Of a stretch of 60,994 bases of DNA, positions 1-7,842 are shown piece by piece. The notes beneath the pieces are model-generated. The model ran no database searches, was not told where the DNA came from, and saw only the letters and a list, made by a program, of their open reading frames with translations. The stretch covers positions 1 to 60,994 of the forward strand of contig JAFPVP010000139.1 in assembly GCA_017412925.1 (NCBI GenBank). The letters run 5' to 3'. The DNA is from Selenomonadaceae bacterium (GTDB taxonomy: Bacteria > Bacillota > Negativicutes > Selenomonadales > Selenomonadaceae). Position numbers and translations under genes: made by a program. Positions within the stretch are counted from its first letter, which is position 1. Every line of letters begins with the position of its first letter.

Positions 1-1080
1 GCTCAATGAAATTCCGCTTACTGATTTAACGCCGCTGACCGTCGCTAACGTCTCGCTTGTGCTCGGAGTGTAGCTGATAGATTTGGCGTCGCTGGAGAGG
101 GTGTAGCCCGCCGTCGTAGTCTGTACGTAGTTAGCATTCGTGCCGCTAAGACTCCAAGCATTTTTCGTTGAAGGTTTAGCACCGTCCGTTGTGAGCGTGT
201 AGCCGTCGGAAACCGTTACGTTTGTAGCGTTGAGAGCCGCCGCCGGTACATTTACTACTTTGCCGCTCAATGAAATTCCGCTGACGGATTTAACGCCGCT
301 GACCGTCGCTAACGTCTCGCTTGTGCTCGGAGTGTAGCTGATAGATTTGCCGTCGCTGGAAAGGGTGTAGCCCGCCGTCGTAGTTTGCACGTAATTAGCG
401 TTCGTGCCGCTCAAGCTCCAAGCCGTCGTTGTAGAAGGTTTAGCACCGTCCGTTGAAAGGGTGTAGCCGTCGCTAACTGTTACGTTTGTGCCATTAAGAG
501 CCGCCGCTGGTACATTTACGACTTTGCCGCTCAATGAAATTCCGCTTACTGATTTAACGCCGCTGACCGTCGCTAACGTCTCGCTTGTGCTCGGAGTGTA
601 GCTGATAGATTTGGCGTCGCTGGAGAGAGTGTAGCCCGCCGTTGTCGTCTGTACGTAATTAGCATTCGTGCCGCTGAGACTCCAAGCCGCCGTCGTTGAA
701 GGAGCGGTTCCATTGGTTAAAAGCGTGTAGCCGTCGCTAACTGTGACATTCGTGCCATTAAGAGCCGACGCCGGTACATTTACTACTTTTCCGCTCAACG
801 AAATACCGCTGACGGATTTAACGCCGCTGACTGTTGCTAACGTCTTGCTGGAGTTGGGGGTATAGCTGATAGATTTTCCGTCGCTGGAAAGAGAGTAGCC
901 CGCCGTCGTCGTCTGTACGTAGTTTGCGTTCGTACCGTTCAAGCTCCAAGCGTTTGTCGTCGAAGGAGAAGATATGCCGCTCGTTGCCAATGTATAGCCG
1001 TCGCTGACTGTTACGTTCGTGTCGTTGAGCACGGTGGCTGGTATCGTCACGATTTTATCTCTGATAGAAATGCCGCTGAT
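1..1080 (-). repeat. 264-bp (88-codon) in-frame tandem repeats
   Basis: The string GCTCAATGAAATTCCGCT or a close variant recurs at 1, 265, 529 and 793, and a more diverged unit begins near 1057, giving an exact 264-bp period. Units start with a motif like ISLSGKVVNVPA and contain NYVQTTTAGYTLSSDGKSI. The leftmost units are almost identical, which suggests recent amplification or gene conversion; the array continues beyond the window. Confidence 0.92.
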
Positions 1081-2547
1081 TGACTTGACGCCGCTGACGG
1101 TGATTAACGTTTCCTGCGCATTGCCATAAACCGCCGCTGTGCCCGCCGCGTTCATGCTCCAATCATATTTTTCCGTGCCGGCTATATTCACTGTAGATAA
1201 TTTCCCGGCGTTCTTCAAGGTGATTGTGCCGTCCTCAACCGTCACGATTACATCATTGTTGACGATTTCTTTGGAGTAAATGCCCGTGCCGTCTCCTATC
1301 TGCAATGTCGAATAGCTATTGAAGCCGTCGATTGTGTCGGAGCCGTCACCTTGAGAATACACGAACACGACGTTGTTGCCCGCGCTGGAAATAGAATCAT
1401 CGCCCGTGCCGCCTTCTATCGTCACATCTGCACTGTTATTTACGATTGTATCGTTGCCTGCCCCGCCCGAAAGTGTCGCATATTTACCGTTGACATTGCT
1501 TATCGAATCATTGCCCGCGCCGCCACTGACCGAGACGTCCGTATTCCAGCCGTTATAAATGATGTCGTTGCCTGCGCCCGCGTCTATCGTCACGTTGGAG
1601 CTTTCAGTCGTGCCGCCGCCGTTGCTTATGCTGTCGTCGCCCGCGCCGCCGACAAGTGTAACCTTCGAGCCGTAACTTTTGAGCGAGTCATTGCCCGCGC
1701 CGCCATTAATTGAAACGTTCGAGCCGGTATTGTAGACATAATCATTACCGGTGCCAGCGTCGACAGTAGCATTTGCCGCGTAAGTATAAATCGAATCGTT
1801 ATCGGAACCGCCGTCGATTATGACGTTGGAGCCATTGTTGTTAATGTTATCGTTCCCCGCGCCGCCGGTCAGTGTCGACCAAGTCGCCTTTTCGGTGTTG
1901 TTGATATAATCGTGCCCTGTGCCGCCATTTATCAAAACGTACGCGCCGCTGTTATCAATGTGGTCACTGCCGCCGAGGGCGTTAATCGTTGCGTTATCTA
2001 ATTCATTTACGTAAGTGTCCGCGCTTTCGGTCAAGGTGATGAACACAGGATTTATTAACGTCTTATTAATTTTAACAGAAGACAATCTGGTTGCGCCGAC
2101 CAATTTTATACTGCCCGTGCCGACGTTGACTAATAAATCGTTGCCGCTCACTTGCGTGGAGTAGCTACTGTCGATTACTAAATCGTCGTTCGTATCAAAG
2201 CCGTAAATCGTATCGGAGCCGTCTCCTGCGCTGTAATAAATGGAATTATTTTTCGCGCCGCTGTTGAGATTAATTACATCATTACCTGCGCCGCCAATAA
2301 TAATAACATCTTCATCGTCATAGCTAAGGATAGTGTTATTACCGGAGCCGCCATTAATTGTGACGTGGGAGCCGTAATTTGAAATTGAATCATTACCTGC
2401 GCCGCTGTTGATACTGACATTGTCGGCGACATTTTTAATAGTGTCGTCATTTGCGCCGGTCTGAATCGTTGCACCTTTGACAGTGTTTTCGATAAACTCG
2501 CTACTGTCATCTCCGGCAGTGTCCATGTTGAAGTTGTTATTGTCCAT
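1..2547 (-). CDS. RTX-like repeat protein with C-terminal 88-residue tandem repeats (partial, runs off left edge)
   Basis: The reading frame is open from an ATG at 2547 to the first base of the window, 849 codons with no stop, so the gene is incomplete. AAGGAG lies just upstream of the ATG. There is no signal peptide. From about residue 20 to 450 the protein is made of glycine/aspartate-rich nonapeptides of the type GGAGNDSI and GGSGNNTI, the calcium-binding beta-roll signature of RTX proteins, with two GDGSDTI segments. From about residue 489 it changes to near-identical 88-residue units rich in Ser, Thr and Gly. The family is normally exported by type I secretion and displayed or released; no secretion genes are in the window. 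Function (adhesin or S-layer-like) is inference. Confidence 0.85.
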   Translation of the reverse strand, partial: MDNNNFNMDTAGDDSSEFIENTVKGATIQTGANDDTIKNVADNVSINSGAGNDSISNYGSHVTINGGSGNNTILSYDDEDVIIIGGAGNDVINLNSGAKNNSIYYSAGDGSDTIYGFDTNDDLVIDSSYSTQVSGNDLLVNVGTGSIKLVGATRLSSVKINKTLINPVFITLTESADTYVNELDNATINALGGSDHIDNSGAYVLINGGTGHDYINNTEKATWSTLTGGAGNDNINNNGSNVIIDGGSDNDSIYTYAANATVDAGTGNDYVYNTGSNVSINGGAGNDSLKSYGSKVTLVGGAGDDSISNGGGTTESSNVTIDAGAGNDIIYNGWNTDVSVSGGAGNDSISNVNGKYATLSGGAGNDTIVNNSADVTIEGGTGDDSISSAGNNVVFVYSQGDGSDTIDGFNSYSTLQIGDGTGIYSKEIVNNDVIVTVEDGTITLKNAGKLSTVNIAGTEKYDWSMNAAGTAAVYGNAQETLITVSGVKSISGISIRDKIVTIPATVLNDTNVTVSDGYTLATSGISSPSTTNAWSLNGTNANYVQTTTAGYSLSSDGKSISYTPNSSKTLATVSGVKSVSGISLSGKVVNVPASALNGTNVTVSDGYTLLTNGTAPSTTAAWSLSGTNANYVQTTTAGYTLSSDAKSISYTPSTSETLATVSGVKSVSGISLSGKVVNVPAAALNGTNVTVSDGYTLSTDGAKPSTTTAWSLSGTNANYVQTTTAGYTLSSDGKSISYTPSTSETLATVSGVKSVSGISLSGKVVNVPAAALNATNVTVSDGYTLTTDGAKPSTKNAWSLSGTNANYVQTTTAGYTLSSDAKSISYTPSTSETLATVSGVKSVSGISLS

Positions 2548-2596
2548 TGGAATGCACTCCTTTCTTTAAATCCGTAATAAGAAAATTTTCAAAAGA

Positions 2597-2602
2597 ATTA
2601 TA
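2597..2602 (-). promoter_or_regulatory. -10 element for the RTX-like gene
   Basis: On the minus strand TATAAT lies about 50 bp upstream of the ATG at 2547. No convincing -35 hexamer is seen at 16-18 bp, so this is a tentative sigma-A promoter. Confidence 0.4.
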
Positions 2603-2697
2603 CGATAGTAAAAGGAATTAGTACAGCAAACGCGGATAAAATTTTCATTAAAAATTTTTATTGTGCACCAAAGAGCATAACGCTATTGCCCTGTTGG

Positions 2698-2937
2698 TCA
2701 GTGATGAGCCGCAAAATTTTTCTGCCGGCGTTTGGTGCCGGCGTCTGAATGAGCACAGTCGCTTTTAAGTCCCAGTGCCTCCATCGTCATAAGCAAAACC
2801 ATGTAGGAAAGTTGCCCGTCGTCCAAACCTTCTTGCCTAGAAGGACAATTATGCGCCCCCAAATCAAATTTGTCTGCGCGGCGGCGACGGAAGCGAACAT
2901 CAGCAGGAAAATTTTCTATCGTGTGTTTCACTGTCAA
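2698..2937 (-). CDS. Small hypothetical protein (79 aa), doubtful
   Basis: A TTG start is preceded by TTAGGAG at a good distance, and the frame stays open for 79 codons. The product is basic with a run RFRRRRADK near residue 16 and no recognised domain. An overlapping plus-strand frame (2749-2952) is also open, and a GCCGGC-loop-GCCGGC hairpin falls inside the 3' part, so this stretch could equally be non-coding. It fills the 2548-3000 gap, which otherwise shows only the two promoters. Confidence 0.3.
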   Translation of the reverse strand: MTVKHTIENFPADVRFRRRRADKFDLGAHNCPSRQEGLDDGQLSYMVLLMTMEALGLKSDCAHSDAGTKRRQKNFAAHH

Positions 2938-2997
2938 TTAAAAATCTCCTAAGGCTTTGGCGAGCAAACATAGAAAGTAAAAAAATTTTTTAAAATA

Positions 2998-3028
2998 TTG
3001 TGCGCTGAGCGACATTTTGTGCTATAAT
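2998..3028 (+). promoter_or_regulatory. Extended -10 promoter for the yitT-like gene
   Basis: TGC-TATAAT (extended -10 type) lies at 3020-3028, with a weak TTGTGC -35 candidate at 2998, about 19 bp upstream. It sits 35 bp before the ATG at 3063. The same TGN-TATAAT form occurs before the Cof and mrdA genes. Confidence 0.6.
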
Positions 3029-3062
3029 CCCCTGCGAACTTGAAGGGAGGGAAAAATTTTAG

Positions 3063-4013
3063 ATGAAGCTGACCTCAATGCTTGTCAGGTGGAACCCGCT
3101 AAAATATTTGGGGATTATGGCGGGGTGTTTCGTTGCCGCCTCCTCAATCAATCTTTTCGTAGTGCCGAGTAGCTTGTTGACGGGCGGCGTAACGGGCATT
3201 GCGATTATTTTTTACTTTCTGACGGGCTTGCCAATCGGCGCGCAGACTCTGGCTTACAACGTGCCGCTGCTAATCGCCTCGTATAAACTTCTCGGCAAGA
3301 AATATACACTCGACGTGGTTATCGGGACGCTGATGTTCTCGTTCGCGCTGGACGCCACAAAATTTTTGGCGGCTTACACGCCGACGCAAGATTTAATGTT
3401 GGCGTCGATTTACGGCGGGATTTTCAACGGCATCGGCTACGGCATAGTCTTCCGCATGAACGGCTCGACGGGCGGTTTCGACATTCTCGGCGCGATTTTC
3501 AAAAAATATTATTCAATGGACATAGGCTCGGTTATCTTCGGCTTCAACTGCTTGATTGTCGTCGTGGCGGGCGGGCTTTTCAGCATAAATTCTGCAATGT
3601 TCACGCTGATTTGTATGTACCTGACCTCGCAGATGACCAACAAAGTTATCGACGGCTTGAATCAGCGCAAGGCGATTCTGATTATCTCCGACCACGCAAA
3701 AGATATTGCCGACGGGATTATCGCCGACATTGGACGCGGCGTGACATTCCTGAGCGGCGAGGGCGCATACACCGGCGACCCGAAAAAAATTGTGCTGGTC
3801 GTCGTGAGCATGACGCAAATCGCCAAAATAAAAATTGTCGTCAACACCGTCGACAGGAACGCCTTCATGCTGATATTATCTGCCAGCGAGGTGCAGGGGC
3901 GCGGCTTCACCAAAAGTGTTCGCCAAAATGTGCACTACCGCACCGACCAAAAAATTAATCCCGAAATGGAGCAGAAAATCCAAGATGCTCTGGCTAATCG
4001 GGGCGATGATTGA
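3063..4013 (+). CDS. YitT family membrane protein (DUF161 + DUF2179)
   Basis: The 316-residue protein has an N-terminal half with five to six hydrophobic helices (about residues 15-195) containing the YitT-type segments SSLLTGGVTGIAI and NGSTGGFDILGAI. A soluble C-terminal DUF2179 domain follows (about 220-290, GRGVTFLSGEGAYTG). GGGAGGG precedes the ATG. Length and domain order match the YitT family of inner-membrane proteins, whose substrate is not firmly known. It has its own promoter and is followed by 136 bp without a gene that holds only a CGACCG/CGGTCG inverted repeat (about 4101-4132). Confidence 0.9.
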   Translation: MKLTSMLVRWNPLKYLGIMAGCFVAASSINLFVVPSSLLTGGVTGIAIIFYFLTGLPIGAQTLAYNVPLLIASYKLLGKKYTLDVVIGTLMFSFALDATKFLAAYTPTQDLMLASIYGGIFNGIGYGIVFRMNGSTGGFDILGAIFKKYYSMDIGSVIFGFNCLIVVVAGGLFSINSAMFTLICMYLTSQMTNKVIDGLNQRKAILIISDHAKDIADGIIADIGRGVTFLSGEGAYTGDPKKIVLVVVSMTQIAKIKIVVNTVDRNAFMLILSASEVQGRGFTKSVRQNVHYRTDQKINPEMEQKIQDALANRGDD

Positions 4014-4149
4014 ATTAGGGTCGTCACTTTGACGAAAAAATAAAATTTCATGGCGGAGGAGGGATAAAAAATTTTTTTTCAGCATTGAAGATTAGGGCGA
4101 CCGGCTTACAAAAAAATCTACTGTCGGTCGAGGGAGGACTAAAGAATTT

Positions 4150-4881
4150 ATGGATATTAATTACTTGTTGAACAGCGGCTTCTTGGTTCGCGACGAAAAA
4201 ATTTTGCTGGTGTTTGATGACTGCGAAGACCCCGCCGGAATCGTCGACGCCGCGTATGATAAGGGGGACTTCGACAGGCTTTATATTTTCGTCTCGCACG
4301 CGCACTTCGATCACTTCAGCACGCACATTCGCTCCTACGCGCAGAAGACCACGCGCTACATTTTCGGCAGCGACATCAAGCACACTAAGCGCGTTAAAAT
4401 CTTCCCGAAGGAAAAGATAACCTACATGAAACGCTACAGCGAGTGGCACGACGACACGATTAAAGTTTGGACTTATGATTCTACCGATGTTGGCGTATCT
4501 TTCTTGGTGGAAACGCCGTCGGGCGCGAAAATTTTCCACGCGGGCGATTTCAACTGGTGGCACTGGGAAGACGACACTCCGGAAAATATAGAGCTGGCGG
4601 AAAAAGCTTTCAAGCGGCAAGTGAAGCGCATGAACGGCATGGAAGCGGACGTTGCGTTTTTCCCCGTGGACGAGCGGCTTGGCACTTCGCAGGAGAAAGG
4701 CGCGGTTGAATTCGTGGCGCGGGCTAAGATAAAAAATTTCGTGGCAATGCACCGCGTCGATTTTCCGCTGTGGAAACCTTCGCAGAAATTTTTATCGGCG
4801 GCAAAGGAAATTCCGATTTGGTCACCGCAGACGCCAGGCGAACACCGCACCTTTGACGGGGAAAAACTTTCGGAGGATTGA
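4150..4881 (+). CDS. MBL-fold metallo-hydrolase
   Basis: The 243-residue protein carries the metallo-beta-lactamase metal motif HAHFDH at about residues 50-55 and a later HAGDFNWWHWED, which supplies further His/Asp ligands. It resembles stand-alone hydrolases of the UlaG/YtnP type; the substrate cannot be told from sequence. GGGAGGACT precedes the ATG. The end of the gene and the ribosome site behind it are duplicated immediately downstream (4896-5123), leaving this copy intact. Confidence 0.85.
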   Translation: MDINYLLNSGFLVRDEKILLVFDDCEDPAGIVDAAYDKGDFDRLYIFVSHAHFDHFSTHIRSYAQKTTRYIFGSDIKHTKRVKIFPKEKITYMKRYSEWHDDTIKVWTYDSTDVGVSFLVETPSGAKIFHAGDFNWWHWEDDTPENIELAEKAFKRQVKRMNGMEADVAFFPVDERLGTSQEKGAVEFVARAKIKNFVAMHRVDFPLWKPSQKFLSAAKEIPIWSPQTPGEHRTFDGEKLSED

Positions 4882-4895
4882 TTAATGACAAGCAA

Positions 4896-5120
4896 TCCCC
4901 GTGGACGAGCGGCTCGGCACTTCGCAGGAGAAAGGCGCGGTTGAATTCGTGGCGCGGGCTAAGATAAAAAATTTCGTGGCAATGCACCGCGTCGATTTTC
5001 CGCTGTGGAAAACCTTCGCAGAAATTTTTATCGGCGGCAAAGGAAATTCCGATTTGGTCACCGCAGACGCCAGGCGAACACCGCACCTTTGACGGGGAAA
5101 AACTTTCGGAGGATTAATTA
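4896..5120 (+). pseudogene. Duplicated 3' end of the MBL-fold hydrolase gene
   Basis: Positions 4896-5123 repeat 4661-4887 almost base for base, with one extra A (GTGGAAAACC against GTGGAAACC) that shifts the frame and a changed TCGGCAC/TTGGCAC. The two copies are separated by 8 bp. The duplication includes the CGGAGGATT ribosome site and the ATG, so the original greA start survives at the end of the second copy, while the ATG at 4885 now leads into a dead fragment. Confidence 0.93.
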
Positions 5121-5591
5121 ATGGCAAACAAAAAAACTATGCTTACTCAGGAAGGCTACGACAAGCTGGTTGAGAAGCTGGATTATCTAAAAAGTGTGCG
5201 GCGCATCGAAGTTTCGGAGCGGCTCAAGGCGGCAATAGCCCTCGGCGACCTCAGCGAGAATTCCGAATACGACGACGCCAAAAACGAACAGGGACGTTTG
5301 GAGAGCGAAATCAGCGAGCTGGAGGCTAAACTTCGCAACAGCGACATCATTCAGGCGGCAGTCGGCGCGGACAAAGTTGTAATCGGCAGCACGGTGACTA
5401 TTCGCGACGTGGAGCTTGACGAGGTGGAAACTTATATGATAGTCGGCTCGACGGAGGCTGACCCCGATAACAATAAAATTTCGGACGAATCGCCGCTGGG
5501 AGCCGCTCTGCTCGGCAAGGGCACGGGCGTAACCGTTCAAGTTCATGCACCGGCGGGCGTCATTGACTTTGAAATTTTGGACGTTAAATGA
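5121..5591 (+). CDS. greA: Transcription elongation factor GreA
   Basis: At 156 residues it has the usual GreA length. The N-terminal coiled coil carries the conserved acidic tip region GDLSENSEYDDAKNEQ (about residues 34-49), which reaches the RNA polymerase active site and stimulates cleavage of backtracked transcripts. The C-terminal FKBP-like half ends in a typical SPLGAALLGKGTG-like segment. The start is set by CGGAGG, inherited from the duplicated MBL 3' region. The last codons are themselves duplicated behind the stop. Confidence 0.96.
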   Translation: MANKKTMLTQEGYDKLVEKLDYLKSVRRIEVSERLKAAIALGDLSENSEYDDAKNEQGRLESEISELEAKLRNSDIIQAAVGADKVVIGSTVTIRDVELDEVETYMIVGSTEADPDNNKISDESPLGAALLGKGTGVTVQVHAPAGVIDFEILDVK

Positions 5592-5642
5592 GGGTCGCAC
5601 GTTGTGCATTACCAGCTTTGAGATTTTGGACGTTAAATGAGG
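5561..5642 (+). repeat. Short tandem duplication of the greA 3' end (about 49 bp period)
   Basis: The last codons of greA plus TGAGG (CTTTGAAATTTTGGACGTTA, from 5567) recur at 5616 with one change (GAAATT to GAGATT). The second copy lies between the greA stop and the purD start and has no coding role. Confidence 0.85.
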
Positions 5643-5649
5643 TTTATCT

Positions 5650-6909
5650 ATGAATGTACTTTTAATCGGCGGCGGCGGGCGCGAACATGCGCTTGCCTGG
5701 AAAATTTCGCAGAGCCCGTTGCTTGAAAAATTTTTCGCAATACCCGGTAGCCCCGGTATCGCCGACTTCGCCGCGTGTGTGGAAAATATTTCCATCGCTG
5801 ACAACGCCGCGCTCGTGAATTTCGCCAAAGAAAAAAATATCGACTTGGTTGTTGTCGGTCCCGAAGCCCCGCTGGTGAACGGCTTGACTGATGCGCTCAA
5901 CGCGGCGGGCATTAAGGCGTTCGGTCCGAATAAACTTGCCGCGCAGATTGAAGGCTCGAAAATTTTTGCTAAGCGGCTTATGAAGAAATACAACATTCCG
6001 ACCGCCGACTTTGAAGTTTTCTACGACGCCGACGCCGCCAAAGATTATATCCGCAAAAAAAATGCGCCGATTGTCATAAAAGCTGACGGACTGGCGGCGG
6101 GCAAGGGCGTTATCGTTGCGCAAACTTTGGACGAGGCTTTGAACGCGGTCGACGAGATGAAAACTTTCGGCGTGGCGGGCAGTAAAATCGTCGTGGAAGA
6201 ATTCATGGACGGCGAAGAGGCTTCGGTGCTTGCGTTGACGGACGGAGAAAAAATTATTCCGCTGATTGCTGAGCAAGACCACAAGAGAGTTTTCGACGGC
6301 GACAAGGGCTTGAATACGGGCGGCATGGGTGCTTATGCGCCGGCTCCGATTGTCGACGAGAAAATTGCCGCGCAAGTCGAAGAAAAAATTCTCCAGCCGA
6401 CGATTGCCGCGCTCAAGGCGGAAGGAATTATTTATCGCGGCTGCCTGTACGCGGGCTTGATGATTCAAAACGGCACGGCTAAAGTTGTCGAGTTTAATTG
6501 TCGATTTGGCGACCCTGAAACGCAAGCTGTCCTGCCGCTCATGGAAAGCGATTTGCTTGAACTCATGAACGACTGCGCGGGCGGCACGTTGAACGACAAA
6601 AAAATTTCGTGGAGCAAAAATTCTGCGGTCTGCGTGATTCTGGCAAGCGGCGGCTATCCGAAGTCCTACAAAAAAAATTTGCCGATTGACGGCATTGCCA
6701 AGGCTAAAAGTTTGGGCGCAAGGATTTTCCACGCGGGCACGAAACTTAAAGACGGCGAACTTGTCACGAGCGGCGGGCGCGTGTTGGGCGTCACGATAAC
6801 TGCTCCGACTCTGCGCGAGGCTGTCGATAAAGTTTATCGTTGCGCCGAGGTAATTCACTTCGACGCCATGCACTACCGCCGAGACATTGCCGCGCGTGCT
6901 TTAAAATAA
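5650..6909 (+). CDS. purD: Phosphoribosylamine-glycine ligase
   Basis: GARS catalyses the ATP-dependent ligation of phosphoribosylamine and glycine in purine synthesis. The 419-residue protein has the N-terminal GGGGREHAL nucleotide-binding motif, the ATP-grasp core with IKADGLAAGKGV (about residues 143-154) and the signature RFGDPETQ (about 286). Length is normal for a bacterial monofunctional PurD. No other pur genes are adjacent. It ends at a bidirectional terminator. Confidence 0.97.
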   Translation: MNVLLIGGGGREHALAWKISQSPLLEKFFAIPGSPGIADFAACVENISIADNAALVNFAKEKNIDLVVVGPEAPLVNGLTDALNAAGIKAFGPNKLAAQIEGSKIFAKRLMKKYNIPTADFEVFYDADAAKDYIRKKNAPIVIKADGLAAGKGVIVAQTLDEALNAVDEMKTFGVAGSKIVVEEFMDGEEASVLALTDGEKIIPLIAEQDHKRVFDGDKGLNTGGMGAYAPAPIVDEKIAAQVEEKILQPTIAALKAEGIIYRGCLYAGLMIQNGTAKVVEFNCRFGDPETQAVLPLMESDLLELMNDCAGGTLNDKKISWSKNSAVCVILASGGYPKSYKKNLPIDGIAKAKSLGARIFHAGTKLKDGELVTSGGRVLGVTITAPTLREAVDKVYRCAEVIHFDAMHYRRDIAARALK

Positions 6910-6929
6910 TTTCATAACACAAACAAAAA

Positions 6930-6962
6930 AGAGCCGTTCGATTTGAGCGGCTCTAATTTTTT
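6930..6962. terminator. Bidirectional rho-independent terminator between purD and htpX
   Basis: The stem AGAGCCG/CGGCTCT (6930-6954) is followed by AATTTTTT on the plus strand, and the A-rich run to its left gives T-rich sequence on the minus strand. It can therefore end both purD and the htpX-side operon. Confidence 0.85.
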
Positions 6963-7830
6963 ATGCGAGCAAATGCATTTCCCTAGCCTGTTCGCGCAAG
7001 TGTGCAATGCGGTCGTCGGTTGAGGGGTGCGTCGAGAATAAATTTTTCAACGCCTTTTTGGAATTCTCCAGCGGGTTGATTATGAACATGTGCGCGGTTG
7101 CAGTGCCGGCTTGAGGAATGGGCGCGTATCTTTGCGCGTAGTATTCAATTTTCTCCAGCGCGTTGGCGAGGTACATCGGGTTGCCGCAAATTTCTCCGCC
7201 GGTCTTGTCAGCGTCATATTCGCGAGAACGGCTCACGGCAAGTTGAATCAGCGAGGCGGCAATCGGCGCGACAATCACCGTCGCGATAAAACCAATCATG
7301 CCGCCGTTGTCGTCGTCGTTCGAGCGCGTGCCTAAAATCGCGCCCCATTGCACGATATTTGCAACCATGGAAATGACGCCCGCCATCGACGCCGCGATTG
7401 TCCCGATTAAAATATCTCTGTGCTTGACGTGCGCCAATTCGTGACCAAGCACGCCGGAAATTTCGTTGTAGTCTAAAGCCTTCATTAAGCCCGTAGTGAC
7501 GGCAACCGCCGCATGGTCGGGATTTCTGCCCGTCGCGAAGGCGTTGGGAACTTCGGTATCAATCACATAAACGCGCGGCATCGGCAAATCGGCGTTCTGC
7601 GCGAGCTTCTTCACGATATTGTAAAGTTGTGGCGCGTCGCCTTCCGAAACTTCGCGGGCGTTGTAACTTTTTAAAACAATCGAATCGCTAAACCAGTAAC
7701 TGCCAAAGTTCATGGCGATAGCAATCACGAGCATAATCGTCGCGCCAGTTGAATCGCCGACCAGCCCGCCAATCGCCACCATTAAACCTGTCAGCAATGC
7801 CATTAACACAAACGTCTTGAAAATATTCAA
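6961..7830 (-). CDS. htpX: Membrane zinc metalloprotease HtpX
   Basis: This M48B protease degrades misfolded membrane proteins. In 289 residues there are two N-terminal membrane helices (about 7-50), the zinc motif HELAH at 130-134, two further helices, and SREYDAD supplying the third ligand. It is the last gene of a seven-gene operon that begins at the Cof-type phosphatase, 12 bp behind the M23 peptidase gene. Confidence 0.96.
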   Translation of the reverse strand: MNIFKTFVLMALLTGLMVAIGGLVGDSTGATIMLVIAIAMNFGSYWFSDSIVLKSYNAREVSEGDAPQLYNIVKKLAQNADLPMPRVYVIDTEVPNAFATGRNPDHAAVAVTTGLMKALDYNEISGVLGHELAHVKHRDILIGTIAASMAGVISMVANIVQWGAILGTRSNDDDNGGMIGFIATVIVAPIAASLIQLAVSRSREYDADKTGGEICGNPMYLANALEKIEYYAQRYAPIPQAGTATAHMFIINPLENSKKALKNLFSTHPSTDDRIAHLREQAREMHLLA

Positions 7831-7842
7831 GCTAAAACCTCC

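Noticed and set aside
2660-2740. GCCGGC-ACCAAAC-GCCGGC as a terminator
   Set aside because: No T-run follows on either strand, and it lies inside a possible small gene.
4885-4911. ATG at 4885 as a new gene start
   Set aside because: It has a good ribosome site but only because that site was duplicated; the frame behind it is the broken copy of the MBL 3' end.
5662-6873. Long antisense open frames (for example opposite purD, glgA, glgP and glgC)
   Set aside because: They mirror strongly coding genes with clear conserved motifs; the GC-rich third positions create open frames on the other strand. None has a ribosome site and a recognisable product.
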